Assembly: GCF_003945385.1 (NCBI RefSeq)
Contig: NZ_AP018920.1
Location: forward strand, 4,836,001-4,900,000
From: Pseudonocardia autotrophica
GTDB lineage: Bacteria; Actinomycetota; Actinomycetes; Mycobacteriales; Pseudonocardiaceae
Reading direction: 5' to 3'
Length of the DNA: 64,000 nucleotides
This document shows, piece after piece, positions 16,856-25,135 of the stretch; within the stretch, counting starts at the first letter, position 1, and each line of letters opens with the position of its first letter. The position numbers were made by a program, and so were the translations under genes. The notes below the pieces were generated by a model. It made no database searches. It had not been told where the DNA came from and worked only from the letters and a program-made list of their open reading frames with translations.

Positions 16856-17476
16856 TCACCGCGGACGGGAACGGCGGGGCATCGCATGCCGGGTCCCGGC
16901 CGTTTCCGTGCGCGCGAGCCGCACACCGGTCGCCCGTACCGTCCACCGCCCGGGACCGCCCCGCAGATCCGTCGACGTCAGCGGCGCCGCGTCAATCCGC
17001 CAGAACGCCGCGGGCGGGGCTCCCAGCACCACGACCGTGGCGGCCCGGACGACCGCGGGGCCGCACACCGCCAGCGTGTGCCCCGGCCGGGCGGCGCCGA
17101 GCCACGACGTGACGCGGTCGAGCAGATCCAGCAGCGACTCCCCGCCGTGCGGCGCCGCCCCGGGGTCGGCGAGCCACTGCGCGACCCCCGCCGGATCCTC
17201 GACCGCGACGGCGTCCAGCGCACGACCGGCCCAGCGGCCCGCGTCCCACCCCCGCAGCTCCGCGTCGACCGCGCCGCCGCGCCCGACCGCGGCGCACGTC
17301 GCCACCGACGCCGGCTCCGGCGCGTGCCGGACACGATCGGCCCGCAGCCGTGTCAGCCGGCGCAGCCGGGGTTCCATCCGGTCGTCGACGGGGCCGCCGG
17401 CGGGGAACTCCGCCCCCTGTGTCGCCTTTGTGGCCACCTGCACCACGAACGTCACGCGACAGCGGCCATCGGTCAC
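16856..17476 (-). CDS. Histidine phosphatase-fold protein lacking the catalytic histidines
   Basis: A 206-residue protein from a GTG at 17476; a second GTG at 17455 would fit the usual family N-terminus. The middle and end match the small actinobacterial histidine phosphatases found beside cbtAB: ELRGWDAGRWAGRALD, the GGESLLDLLDRV helix, and AVCGPAVVRAATVV then FWRIDAAPLT. The N-terminal motif, normally with R-H-G or V-x-H, is VATKAT here. The second histidine site (usually T-H-P/G) is CGP. If my alignment is right both catalytic His are missing, so it may be a binding protein or a decaying gene. It diverges from cbtB. Confidence 0.65.
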   Translation of the reverse strand: MTDGRCRVTFVVQVATKATQGAEFPAGGPVDDRMEPRLRRLTRLRADRVRHAPEPASVATCAAVGRGGAVDAELRGWDAGRWAGRALDAVAVEDPAGVAQWLADPGAAPHGGESLLDLLDRVTSWLGAARPGHTLAVCGPAVVRAATVVVLGAPPAAFWRIDAAPLTSTDLRGGPGRWTVRATGVRLARTETAGTRHAMPRRSRPR

Positions 17477-17554
17477 TTGACGGCCCCCATGACGGCGCGC
17501 ATCGTTTCTCCGTGCATCTCTTCAGATGTACACCTTCGACCGCGGAGAAGATCC

Positions 17555-17770
17555 ATGACCTACGCCGTCCCGATGCCGGGCGCCGGGGATGTGCCGGCCC
17601 CCATCCCGCTGCGCGAGGTCGCCCCCTGGGCGATCTTCGCCGGCGTCGTCATGCTCGTGCTGCTGTACCTGATCGGCATCGACCAGGGGGTGACGTCCCT
17701 GGTGCCGGGCTCGATGATCCACGAGTTCGTCCACGACGGCCGGCATCTGCTCGGCTTCCCCTGCCACTGA
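17555..17770 (+). CDS. cbtB: CbtB, cobalt transporter small subunit
   Basis: A 71-residue protein with one membrane helix (WAIFAGVVMLVLLYLIGI) and the hallmark His-rich tail HEFVHDGRHLLGFPCH, thought to bind cobalt. It starts at ATG 17555 after GGAG. It is followed after 13 bases by cbtA, its usual partner. In many bacteria this pair sits under a B12 riboswitch; I see no such element in the 78 bp upstream, so regulation must be different here. Confidence 0.9.
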   Translation: MTYAVPMPGAGDVPAPIPLREVAPWAIFAGVVMLVLLYLIGIDQGVTSLVPGSMIHEFVHDGRHLLGFPCH

Positions 17771-17783
17771 GCGGACCGTTGAC

Positions 17784-18521
17784 ATGATCGTGAGAACCCT
17801 CCTGGTCCGTGGCATGGTGGCGGGCCTGATCGCGGGCCTGGTCGCCTTCGTCGTCGCCCGAGTCGTCGGTGAGCCCGCTCTCGACGGCGGCATCGCCTTC
17901 GAGGACGCGATGAACGCCGCCACCCACGAGCCCGCGCACGAGGAGCTGGTCAGTCGCGCGGTGCAGGCCAACGTCGGGCTCGGCGTCGCCTACCTCGTCT
18001 ACGGCGTCGCGATCGGCGGCATCCTCGCCCTGGTCTTCGCCGTCGCCCGCGGACGTCTCGCCCCGCTCGGGTCCCGCGCGACCGCCGTGATCGTGACTCT
18101 GCTCGGCTTCGTCTCGGCCGTGCTGGTCCCGCTGGTCAAGTACCCGGCCAACCCGCCGGCCTCGACCGAGGACGACACCATCGGCTCGCGGACCGGCCTG
18201 TTCCTGTTGGTGGTCGTCGTCTCCATCGCGCTGATGGTCGTGGCGGTCGTCGTCTCCGAGCGGCTGACCCCACGACTCGGCCGCTGGAACGCCGTGGTCG
18301 CGGCCGGGCTCGGCTATCTCATCGTCGTGCTGGTCGTCGGCTCACTGCTCCCGGCCGTCGCGGAGACCCCGGCCGACTTCCCGTCGACCGTGCTCTACGA
18401 CTTCCGCGCCGCGGCACTCGGCACCCAGGCCGTCCTCTGGGGCGTGTACGCCCTGGTGTTCGGAACGCTGGTGCACGAACGGCAGAGAACGGGAAGACGA
18501 GAGCAGACCGCCGTCGACTGA
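17784..18521 (+). CDS. cbtA: CbtA, cobalt transporter membrane subunit
   Basis: A 245-residue integral membrane protein with about six helices, beginning LLVRGMVAGLIAGLVAFVVA as typical CbtA does. It has HEPAHEELVSRAVQANVGLG after the first loop and VLVPLVKYPANPP before the third pair of helices. With CbtB it is believed to import cobalt for cobalamin synthesis, consistent with the B12-dependent icmF elsewhere in this window. It is co-transcribed with cbtB. Confidence 0.9.
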   Translation: MIVRTLLVRGMVAGLIAGLVAFVVARVVGEPALDGGIAFEDAMNAATHEPAHEELVSRAVQANVGLGVAYLVYGVAIGGILALVFAVARGRLAPLGSRATAVIVTLLGFVSAVLVPLVKYPANPPASTEDDTIGSRTGLFLLVVVVSIALMVVAVVVSERLTPRLGRWNAVVAAGLGYLIVVLVVGSLLPAVAETPADFPSTVLYDFRAAALGTQAVLWGVYALVFGTLVHERQRTGRREQTAVD

Positions 18522-18778
18522 TCAGACGGGCGGCAGCGCGGAGCGGACCGCTCGTCGGTCAGCCGGTTCGCAACGCCCGGTCACCCCACATCGATGGTGT
18601 CGCCCGCACCGCGGCTGCTGCGTGCCCGCGACATCGTCGTCGGTGATCGACACGACCGTGAGGTCGGATGCCACCCGGCCTCACGGACAGCGCGCGATGC
18701 GGCGTCCTCGATCGGACCGCTCCGTTCGATCGCATCCGTCCGCCGATGTCGCGGAAGCGGCTCTGAGCTGCACTTCTG

Positions 18779-18853
18779 TGCGGCGGGCCGGGCTCGAACC
18801 GGCAACCTGACGGGTTATGAGTCCGCTGCTCTGACCAATTGAGCTACCGCCGC
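18779..18853 (-). tRNA. tRNA with CAT anticodon (Met, or Ile2)
   Basis: A 75-base cloverleaf without encoded CCA. The acceptor pairs GCGGCGG with CCGCCGC (7 bp) and the discriminator is A. The D-stem is GCTC/GAGC, the anticodon loop CTCATAA gives CAT (complement of 18817-18819), and the T-arm GCCGG-TTCGAGC-CCGGC is perfect. The anticodon stem GCGGA/CCCGT has an A-C mismatch next to the loop. CAT can be elongator Met or the lysidine-modified Ile2; it is not an initiator, since the acceptor is fully paired. Confidence 0.9.
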
Positions 18854-18905
18854 GGTGTGCGCGGGAGATTACCGGAGGAGGGTCGCCCCTCCCCCGGCAA
18901 CTCAC

Positions 18906-20684
18906 TCACTCCGAGGGCGGTGCCTTCCCCGGCCCGCGCACGTCGGTCCGCGGCTCCGGCGACTCCGCCGGCGGCCCCACCTGCGCCGCCGCCGACTCGC
19001 CCGGCGCGTCCGCCGGATCCCCCGTGTCGTTTCCCGTGTCGTCCTCCGTGTCGTCCGAGGCGTCACCGCTCACGACCTCGCGCGACGGTGCGTCGACCTC
19101 GGTCGGCTGCTCGCGCAGGTGACCGGAGACGACCGCCGTGCGCGGCGGAACCTCGCGGCGGAACCCGACGAGCAGTGCGACCATCATCCCGCAGACCAGG
19201 ATGAAGATCGGCAACCCGATGACGGTGATGACCTCCTGCAACGCCTCGATCGCGGTGTCCCCGCCGAGCAGCAGCAGGGCCGCGGCGAGACCGCCGAGCG
19301 ACAGCGCCCAGAACACGCGCTGACGCAGCGGGCTCATCTCGCCCTTGCCGGTGCAGAGCATGTCCACGACCAGCGACGCCGAGTCGGCGGAGGTGATCAG
19401 GAACAGCATCACGATGACGATCGCGATCCCGGACACCACCGTGGACAGCGGGAACTGCTCGAAGAACGCGAACATCGCCAGCGGCACGCTCTCTGCGACC
19501 GCGGCCGAGATCGGGCCACCCTCACCACCGATGCCGTCGGCCGCCATCGCCGACCAGCCGAAGATCACGAACCAGACGACGGTGAACGCGGCCGGTGCGA
19601 CGAGGACGCCCACCACGAACTCACGCACGGTCCGGCCGCGCGAGATGCGGGCCAGGAACACGCCCATGTAGGGCGCCCAGGTCACCGTCCACGCCCAGTA
19701 GAAGACCGTCCAGCCGGCCTGCCAGCCCCAGCCGTCGGTATCGGTGTAGGTGGCGAGCGCGTCGTTCCAGAACGACAGCGGGATGATCTGGGTCGCGTAG
19801 AGCCCGACCGACTCGATCATCTGTCGCAGCAGGAAGACCGTCTCGCCGACGAAGAGGACGAACAGCATCAGCCCGATCGCGGCCAGGATGTTGATGTTCG
19901 ACAGGCGTTTGATGCCGCGTTCCAGCCCGGACGCGACCGACCAGGTCGCGACCACCGCGATGATCAGTACGACGCCGACCCGCAGCTCCGTCGAATCCGC
20001 CAGCCCGGTCATCGCGCTGATCCCGGCGCTGATCTGCGACGTGCCGAGCCCGACCGAGACCGCGAGCCCGAACAGCGTGCCGAGCACGGCGAAGATGTCG
20101 ATCGTCCGGCCGATCCGGCCGTGGATCCGCTCCCCCAGCAGCGGATAGAACACCGACGAGACCCGCATCGGCAGCTTGTACCGGTAGATGAAGAAGCCGA
20201 ACGCCAGGCCGGGAAGCGTGAAGATCGCCCAGGTGTGCAGGCTGAGGTGGTACATGGAGAACGCCATCGCGTCCTGTGCCGCCTGGGCGCTGTAGGGCTC
20301 CACACCGTCGAACGGCGGGGTCGTGAAGTGCGAGATCGGCTCGGCGACGCCCCAGAACATCAGGACCGTGCCGATACCGCCGGCGAACAGCATGGCGAAC
20401 CAGGACAGGTTCGTGAACTCCGGTTTGTCGCCCTCCGCGCCGAGCTTCAGGTTTCCGTACCGGGAGAACGCCGCCCAGATCAGGAACACCAGCCAGGCCG
20501 TCACCCCGATCACGAAGAACCAGCCGAGGTTGAACGTGATCCACTCGCGGCCCGCGCTGAACGCGGCACCGATCGGCTCCGGGAACATCAGCAGCACCGC
20601 GAGCATGAATACCATCAGCCCCGCCGACCAGAAGAAGATCAGCGGGTTCGTGCGCAGGCCGAGCCTGCGCGCCAGTTCGTGCAC
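18906..20684 (-). CDS. BCCT-family transporter (glycine betaine/choline/carnitine type)
   Basis: A 592-residue sodium- or proton-coupled transporter with about 12 membrane helices. The family's Trp motif is present (FYWAWTVTWAPYMGVFLARI), as are the MFWGVAEPISHF segment and the first helix IFFWSAGLMVFMLAVLLMF. The GTG start at 20684 has GGAGGAG six bases upstream (complement of 20691-20697); the frame is open further but without such a site. The last 80 residues form an acidic Asp/Pro/Glu-rich cytoplasmic tail, which in BetP-like proteins senses osmotic stress. Its substrate is probably betaine or choline, fitting the choline oxidation genes near 58-60 kb. Confidence 0.92.
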   Translation of the reverse strand: MHELARRLGLRTNPLIFFWSAGLMVFMLAVLLMFPEPIGAAFSAGREWITFNLGWFFVIGVTAWLVFLIWAAFSRYGNLKLGAEGDKPEFTNLSWFAMLFAGGIGTVLMFWGVAEPISHFTTPPFDGVEPYSAQAAQDAMAFSMYHLSLHTWAIFTLPGLAFGFFIYRYKLPMRVSSVFYPLLGERIHGRIGRTIDIFAVLGTLFGLAVSVGLGTSQISAGISAMTGLADSTELRVGVVLIIAVVATWSVASGLERGIKRLSNINILAAIGLMLFVLFVGETVFLLRQMIESVGLYATQIIPLSFWNDALATYTDTDGWGWQAGWTVFYWAWTVTWAPYMGVFLARISRGRTVREFVVGVLVAPAAFTVVWFVIFGWSAMAADGIGGEGGPISAAVAESVPLAMFAFFEQFPLSTVVSGIAIVIVMLFLITSADSASLVVDMLCTGKGEMSPLRQRVFWALSLGGLAAALLLLGGDTAIEALQEVITVIGLPIFILVCGMMVALLVGFRREVPPRTAVVSGHLREQPTEVDAPSREVVSGDASDDTEDDTGNDTGDPADAPGESAAAQVGPPAESPEPRTDVRGPGKAPPSE

Positions 20685-20942
20685 GTCGAACTCCTCCCCC
20701 CGACCGATGCCCGCACCGCCAGGCGTGATCGGGCGAGGTCGTCGGAGGTGGTGGCGGGACGGCATCGATGCAGTCGCGCAAGAATGTCCGATATGAGAGC
20801 AGGTGTCCACCTTTGAGTGAGCACCGCGCGGGCCTCGACCATCCGGTACGGAAGGGCTGACCTGGGACCATCTCAGGTCCACAACGGTCCACGTGGGGGA
20901 TCACCTGTCCGGTGCCACGGGGCCGCCTCCTACCCTCTGCAG

Positions 20943-21809
20943 ATGCGGCTCGGCTACCTCACCCACGTCACCGGGGGCGACCCCGCACGGGCATACCGCG
21001 AGACCGTCGAGCTGGCCGTCTGTGCCGAGGAGCTGGGCTACGACTCGTTCTGGGTCGCCCAGCACCACGACGGCCATCTGGGCGGACGCCTGCCGTCCCC
21101 GCTGGTGCTGCTCGCCGCGGTCGCCGAGCGGACCCGGCTGATCCGGCTGGGGACCGCCGCCGTCGTCCTGCCGCTGGAGGAACCGCGCCGGCTGGCCGAG
21201 GACACGACGGTGCTCGACGCACTGTCCGGCGGACGCCTCGAGCTCGGGATCGGTGCCGGGGCCGACGCCGCCGCGTCACTCCGGTTCGGTCGTCGGCACG
21301 ACGATCGGCGCACCGACACGGTCGCCGCCCTCGACGTCCTGCTGGAGCTGCTGCCGACCGAGCTCGCCGAGCAGCGGATGTGGTGGGCGACGTCGTCGTC
21401 GGTGGACGCCGCCGCCGACCGCGGACTCGGAGTGATCTCCGGCAGGCCCGCGGAGCCCGGGTCGGGCGTCGTCCCCGATCTCGCCCGGTACTGGACCTAC
21501 GCACGCGGGATCGCCCGCGTCGCGCTGTCCCGGCCGCTCCCGGCCGGGCACTCGCCGGGCCGGATCATCGACGACCTGCTCGCCGATCCGGCGCTGCCGT
21601 GGGCCGGCGAGCTGATCGTGCAGGCGCAGCCGTCGTCGGTGTCCGCCGACGTGCACCGGGAGACCATGCAGCGCTTCGCGCGGTACGTGCGGCCGTTCCT
21701 CGGGGTCGCCGGGCCGGCGCATCCGGCCCCGGTGCCGCAGGCCCCCGAGCCGGACGACGAGATCGTGCCGCTGCTGCGGCCGCGCCCGGTGGTCCGGCCC
21801 GCCCGGTAG
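20943..21809 (+). CDS. LLM-class (luciferase-like) flavin oxidoreductase
   Basis: A 288-residue TIM-barrel flavoprotein of the bacterial luciferase superfamily. The start MRLGYLTHVTG and FWVAQHHDGHLGGRLPSP match the LLM N-terminus. IRLGTAAVVLPLEEPRRLAE and LDALSGGRLELGIGAG are the conserved mid-barrel strands. It is shorter than the usual 330-350 residues because the insertion after strand 5 is small. FMN or F420 is the expected cofactor; the substrate is unknown. It diverges from the BCCT gene over a 258-bp spacer. Confidence 0.82.
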   Translation: MRLGYLTHVTGGDPARAYRETVELAVCAEELGYDSFWVAQHHDGHLGGRLPSPLVLLAAVAERTRLIRLGTAAVVLPLEEPRRLAEDTTVLDALSGGRLELGIGAGADAAASLRFGRRHDDRRTDTVAALDVLLELLPTELAEQRMWWATSSSVDAAADRGLGVISGRPAEPGSGVVPDLARYWTYARGIARVALSRPLPAGHSPGRIIDDLLADPALPWAGELIVQAQPSSVSADVHRETMQRFARYVRPFLGVAGPAHPAPVPQAPEPDDEIVPLLRPRPVVRPAR

Positions 21810-21964
21810 CCGGGCGCTCGCGAGCGGATCTGCGGCCACCCGGCGCACGTCCGGCACCCGGGGAAGCCGTACGGTGATCCCGAGCGGACCGCCGGGCACC
21901 GGATCCTTCCGACGCTGCCTCCACACCCGCACGCCGATGACGCGTGTCCTGTGGAGGTCTCCCA

Positions 21965-23857
21965 GTGGCCCTGGTGCGCCACAGTGCAGCCGTCCTGCGT
22001 GCGAAAGCAGACGCACGGGAGCTGGACGATCTACTCGTGCGGCAGGCACGGATCGTGTTCGACAGCGCCGTCGGAGCGAGCGAGGTCCGCTCCTGGCGGG
22101 AGAGCCTGCCTGCGCTGCTCGCCGACGTGCACGAAGCCGGGCTCGACCACGTCGAGGTGCTTCTCGAGCACAAGTTGCCCTTCTCCCCGAAGCGGGTGGA
22201 CGCGATCCTCTGTGGGATCAGCCCGTCCACGGGACGCCCCAGCTACGTCGTCGTCGAACTCAAGCAGTGGACGAACGCGGTCCAGCGGGAGGACGGTCTG
22301 GTCGACATCCCGCAGTACGGCGGGACGGTGCCACACCCCGTCGACCAGGTGCGGACCTACTGCGAGTACCTCGTCGACTTCGTCCCGTCCCTCGCGCCCG
22401 AGCACAGCGACCTCCATGGCATCGCCTACCTGCACAACGCATCGGCCGCCGGCTGGACGCTCGACAGGTTCGAGGTGGACGCGCACGGCCGGCTGTTCCG
22501 GGGCGACCAGCGCGGCGGGCTGGTCCAGGAGCTCCGCCGGTTGCTCGATCCCGATCCCGCATCCGCCGACGCGGCGCGGCTCGCGGCCGACCACCTGCTC
22601 GAGGCCGCCCCGCGCCCGTCGAAACCCCTGCTCGCCGTGGCCGCCGACGAGGTCCGCAAGCGGGAGCAGTTCGTGCTCGTCGACGAGCAGAAGGTGGCCT
22701 ACACGCTGGTCGAGCACGCGGTGGCTCGAGCGCATCGGCACAACACGAAGACTGCTGTCATCGTGCTCGGCGGACCGGGCTCCGGTAAGAGCGTGCTGGC
22801 GCTCAGCCTTCTCGGTGACCTGTCCCGGAAGGGCCGCGAGGTCATGCACGCGACCGGCTCCAGCGCCTTCACCCAGACCTTGCGCAAGATCGTCGTCGGC
22901 TCACGGTCCCAGCGGTCGCAGAAGGTCTTCCAGTACTTCAACAGCTTCGTCGGCGTCGAGCCGAACACCCTCGACGTGGTGATCTGCGACGAGGCGCACC
23001 GGATTCGGGAGACGAGCGTCAACCGCTTCACGAAGGCGGACAAGCGGGCCAGGGCGCGCCCCCAGGTCGACGAGTTGATCAGCGTCGCCCGGGTGCCGGT
23101 GTTCCTGCTCGACGAACATCAGGTGGTGCGTCCCGGCGAGATGGGGACCGAGGCCGAGATCCGCGCGGCCGCCGAGCGGGCCGGATGCGAGGTGGAGGTC
23201 GTCCGGCTCGCCGGCCAGTACCGGTGCGGGGGTTCCGAGTTCTACGAGCAGTGGGTGCTGCGGCTGCTCGGGCTCGACCCCCGTCCACCGATCCGCTGGT
23301 CCGAACTCACCGGCCCGGCGCAGGACGAGACCTACCGGGTCGCGGCACTGCCCTCCCCCACCGCGCTGGAGGGCTGGCTTCTCGGGAAGACGGACGGGAC
23401 GTCCGCGACCGCGCGGCTGGCCGCCGGATACTGCTGGCGCTGGAGCGACCCGGTGACCGACGAGGGCGGCCGGCGACTCGTCGACGACGTCGTGATCGGG
23501 AGCTGGTCCCGACCGTGGAACGCGAAACCCGAGAAGGCCGTTCCGGGGGCGCCGCCCTCGCACTTCTGGGCCAGCGATCCGCGCGGTTTCGGCCAGGTCG
23601 GATGCATCTACACCGCCCAGGGCTTCGAGTACGACTGGTCGGGCGTGATCATGGGGCCGGACCTGGTCCGGCGGGACGGTCGATGGGCCGCCGACCGGTC
23701 ACGGTCCTTCGACGGACCGGTGAAGAAGGCAGGGGACGAGTTCGCCGCGCTGGTCCGCAACACCTACAAGGTGCTGCTGACCCGGGGTATGCGGGGCACC
23801 GCGATCTTCTCCACCGATCCCGAGACCCAGGCGTTCCTCGAGGATCTGTGCCGCTGA
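21965..23857 (+). CDS. PD-(D/E)XK nuclease-like / DUF2075 helicase fusion protein
   Basis: A 630-residue protein starting at GTG 21965 with GGAGGT six bases upstream. The N-terminal 200 residues contain KRVDAIL (Asp 79) and YVVVELKQW (Glu 98, Lys 100), the spacing of a PD-(D/E)XK nuclease core. From about residue 250 it is a DUF2075 superfamily 1 helicase/ATPase: GGPGSGKS (259-266), VVICDEAHR (Walker B, about 331), VFLLDEHQVV, LAGQYRCGG and YTAQGFEYDWSGVIMG. The combination suggests a DNA- or RNA-processing enzyme, plausibly in defence or repair; this is inference. It stands alone, with a DUF4177 gene 80 bases downstream. Confidence 0.8.
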   Translation: MALVRHSAAVLRAKADARELDDLLVRQARIVFDSAVGASEVRSWRESLPALLADVHEAGLDHVEVLLEHKLPFSPKRVDAILCGISPSTGRPSYVVVELKQWTNAVQREDGLVDIPQYGGTVPHPVDQVRTYCEYLVDFVPSLAPEHSDLHGIAYLHNASAAGWTLDRFEVDAHGRLFRGDQRGGLVQELRRLLDPDPASADAARLAADHLLEAAPRPSKPLLAVAADEVRKREQFVLVDEQKVAYTLVEHAVARAHRHNTKTAVIVLGGPGSGKSVLALSLLGDLSRKGREVMHATGSSAFTQTLRKIVVGSRSQRSQKVFQYFNSFVGVEPNTLDVVICDEAHRIRETSVNRFTKADKRARARPQVDELISVARVPVFLLDEHQVVRPGEMGTEAEIRAAAERAGCEVEVVRLAGQYRCGGSEFYEQWVLRLLGLDPRPPIRWSELTGPAQDETYRVAALPSPTALEGWLLGKTDGTSATARLAAGYCWRWSDPVTDEGGRRLVDDVVIGSWSRPWNAKPEKAVPGAPPSHFWASDPRGFGQVGCIYTAQGFEYDWSGVIMGPDLVRRDGRWAADRSRSFDGPVKKAGDEFAALVRNTYKVLLTRGMRGTAIFSTDPETQAFLEDLCR

Positions 23858-23939
23858 GCCCACAGCCACGTCATCCGGTCTGCTGCACCCACCGCCCCGC
23901 AGGCGGGAACCCTTCCGGCACAGGACTCGTTCACCACGC

Positions 23940-24137
23940 ATGTACGAGTACAAGGTGGTCGAGCTCCGCGAGGGCCTCATCGGCGGCAAGATGTCCGGCG
24001 ACAAGCTGGAGCGGATCCTCAACGATCACGCATCCAAGGGCTGGCAGCTCAAGGCGATCACCTCGGTCGAGGTGAAGGGCCGGATCGGCCCCGGCGGCGT
24101 CGACGGCATCCTGGTCACGTTCGAGCGGCAGCGCTGA
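23940..24137 (+). CDS. DUF4177 small protein
   Basis: A 65-residue protein with the whole DUF4177 pattern: MYEYKVVELREG, then LERILNDHASKGWQLKAI and GVDGILVTFERQR. This forms a small alpha/beta fold of unknown function. No signal peptide or membrane segment is present. Its stop lies six bases before the convergent stop of the membrane hydrolase gene. Confidence 0.82.
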   Translation: MYEYKVVELREGLIGGKMSGDKLERILNDHASKGWQLKAITSVEVKGRIGPGGVDGILVTFERQR

Positions 24138-24143
24138 GGGTCC

Positions 24144-24683
24144 TCACCACGCCCAGGATCCGGTCACCAGCCCGACCCCGGTCACCGTGAGCAGCGCGAC
24201 GACGACGTGCTCGCCGCGCCCGCCGGTGCGGAACCGCAGCACGTCCGGCCACCGGATCCGGGCCAGTGGCCAGAACGCGAAGCGGTTCCCGGCCGAGGTC
24301 AGCTCGTCGCCGATCGCCCCGATCCAGCAGCCGGCGCCCGCGGCGATCCCGGTCCACACGGCGGTGTCGCCGGGCAGCACGAGACCGGTCGCCCACCAGG
24401 CGAGCAGGCCGATCCCGGCGGCGAACACCGGCGAGTGCGAGAAGCCGCGGTGCGAGATCCCGGTGAGCAGCCGGGACAGCCATCGGATCAGCCGGCTCAG
24501 CAGCCAGGTGATCGGGGGCAGCGCCCGCGTCGCCGTGCTGTTCGGATGGTCGAGATCGGGCGCGAACGCCGCCACCGCGCACACCACCACCACGAGCGGG
24601 ACCAGCACCGGTGGCGGCGGTACGGCGGCGCACACGGCGAGCCCGAGCACGGCCCCGGACAATGCGTGGGTCCGGCCCATCAC
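24144..24683 (-). CDS. YdjM-like membrane-bound metal-dependent hydrolase (DUF457)
   Basis: A 179-residue inner-membrane protein with four or five helices. It has the family motifs MGRTHALSGAVLGL (first His), APDLDHPNS (metal-binding Asp/His) and ISHRGFSHSPVFA. LGAIGDELTSAG-like residues (IGAIGDELTSAG) follow. In E. coli the YdjM group is LexA-regulated, but I see no SOS box here. Start is at ATG 24683 or the next codon ATG 24680. Confidence 0.85.
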   Translation of the reverse strand: MMGRTHALSGAVLGLAVCAAVPPPPVLVPLVVVVCAVAAFAPDLDHPNSTATRALPPITWLLSRLIRWLSRLLTGISHRGFSHSPVFAAGIGLLAWWATGLVLPGDTAVWTGIAAGAGCWIGAIGDELTSAGNRFAFWPLARIRWPDVLRFRTGGRGEHVVVALLTVTGVGLVTGSWAW

Positions 24684-24903
24684 CTGGTCATCACGGTGGC
24701 GCGCTCCCCGGGAGTTCGTCGAACGGCGGTCCCGGGGACGGCCGGGCCACCGCCGATCCTATCGGCGCACGCGTCCCGCACCCGGTGCTCGACACGCGTG
24801 GCGGACAGGATGATTCGACCGCCGCCCACGAGGTACGCGGATTCGGCGGGCGCAACGACGCCTCGCACACCGACACCGCGCACACCGACACCGAGGAGCA
24901 TCG

Positions 24904-25128
24904 ATGACCTACCGTGACGACCTCCGCGTCGCCAAGTCCCTGCAGGGCGCCGACTTCCCGCGTACCCGGCAGCAGGTACTCGACTACGCCCGGGAACGCG
25001 ACGCCGACGAGAAGACCCTCGAGGCGATGCGTGCGCTCCCGGAGCGCACGTACGACGACCGCGCACAGGTGGTGCGGGCCGTGCCGCAGGAGCCCGAGGG
25101 CGACCGGCCGGGCGGCATCGAGCGCTGA
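24904..25128 (+). CDS. DUF2795 small protein
   Basis: A 74-residue soluble protein matching DUF2795: VAKSLQGADFPRTRQQVLDY, then ALPERTYDDRAQVVRAV. This fold is a short helical unit seen across actinobacteria, often near stress genes. GAGG six bases before the ATG supports the start. Function unknown. Confidence 0.8.
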   Translation: MTYRDDLRVAKSLQGADFPRTRQQVLDYARERDADEKTLEAMRALPERTYDDRAQVVRAVPQEPEGDRPGGIER

Positions 25129-25135
25129 GTCCTGC

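Noticed and set aside
17480..17554. Possible cobalamin riboswitch before cbtB
   Set aside because: Only about 78 bp separate the divergent starts and no B12-box-like sequence is visible; too short for the full element.
18522..18778. Possible small gene between cbtA and the tRNA
   Set aside because: Frames on both strands run into the tRNA, lack ribosome sites and have no family character.
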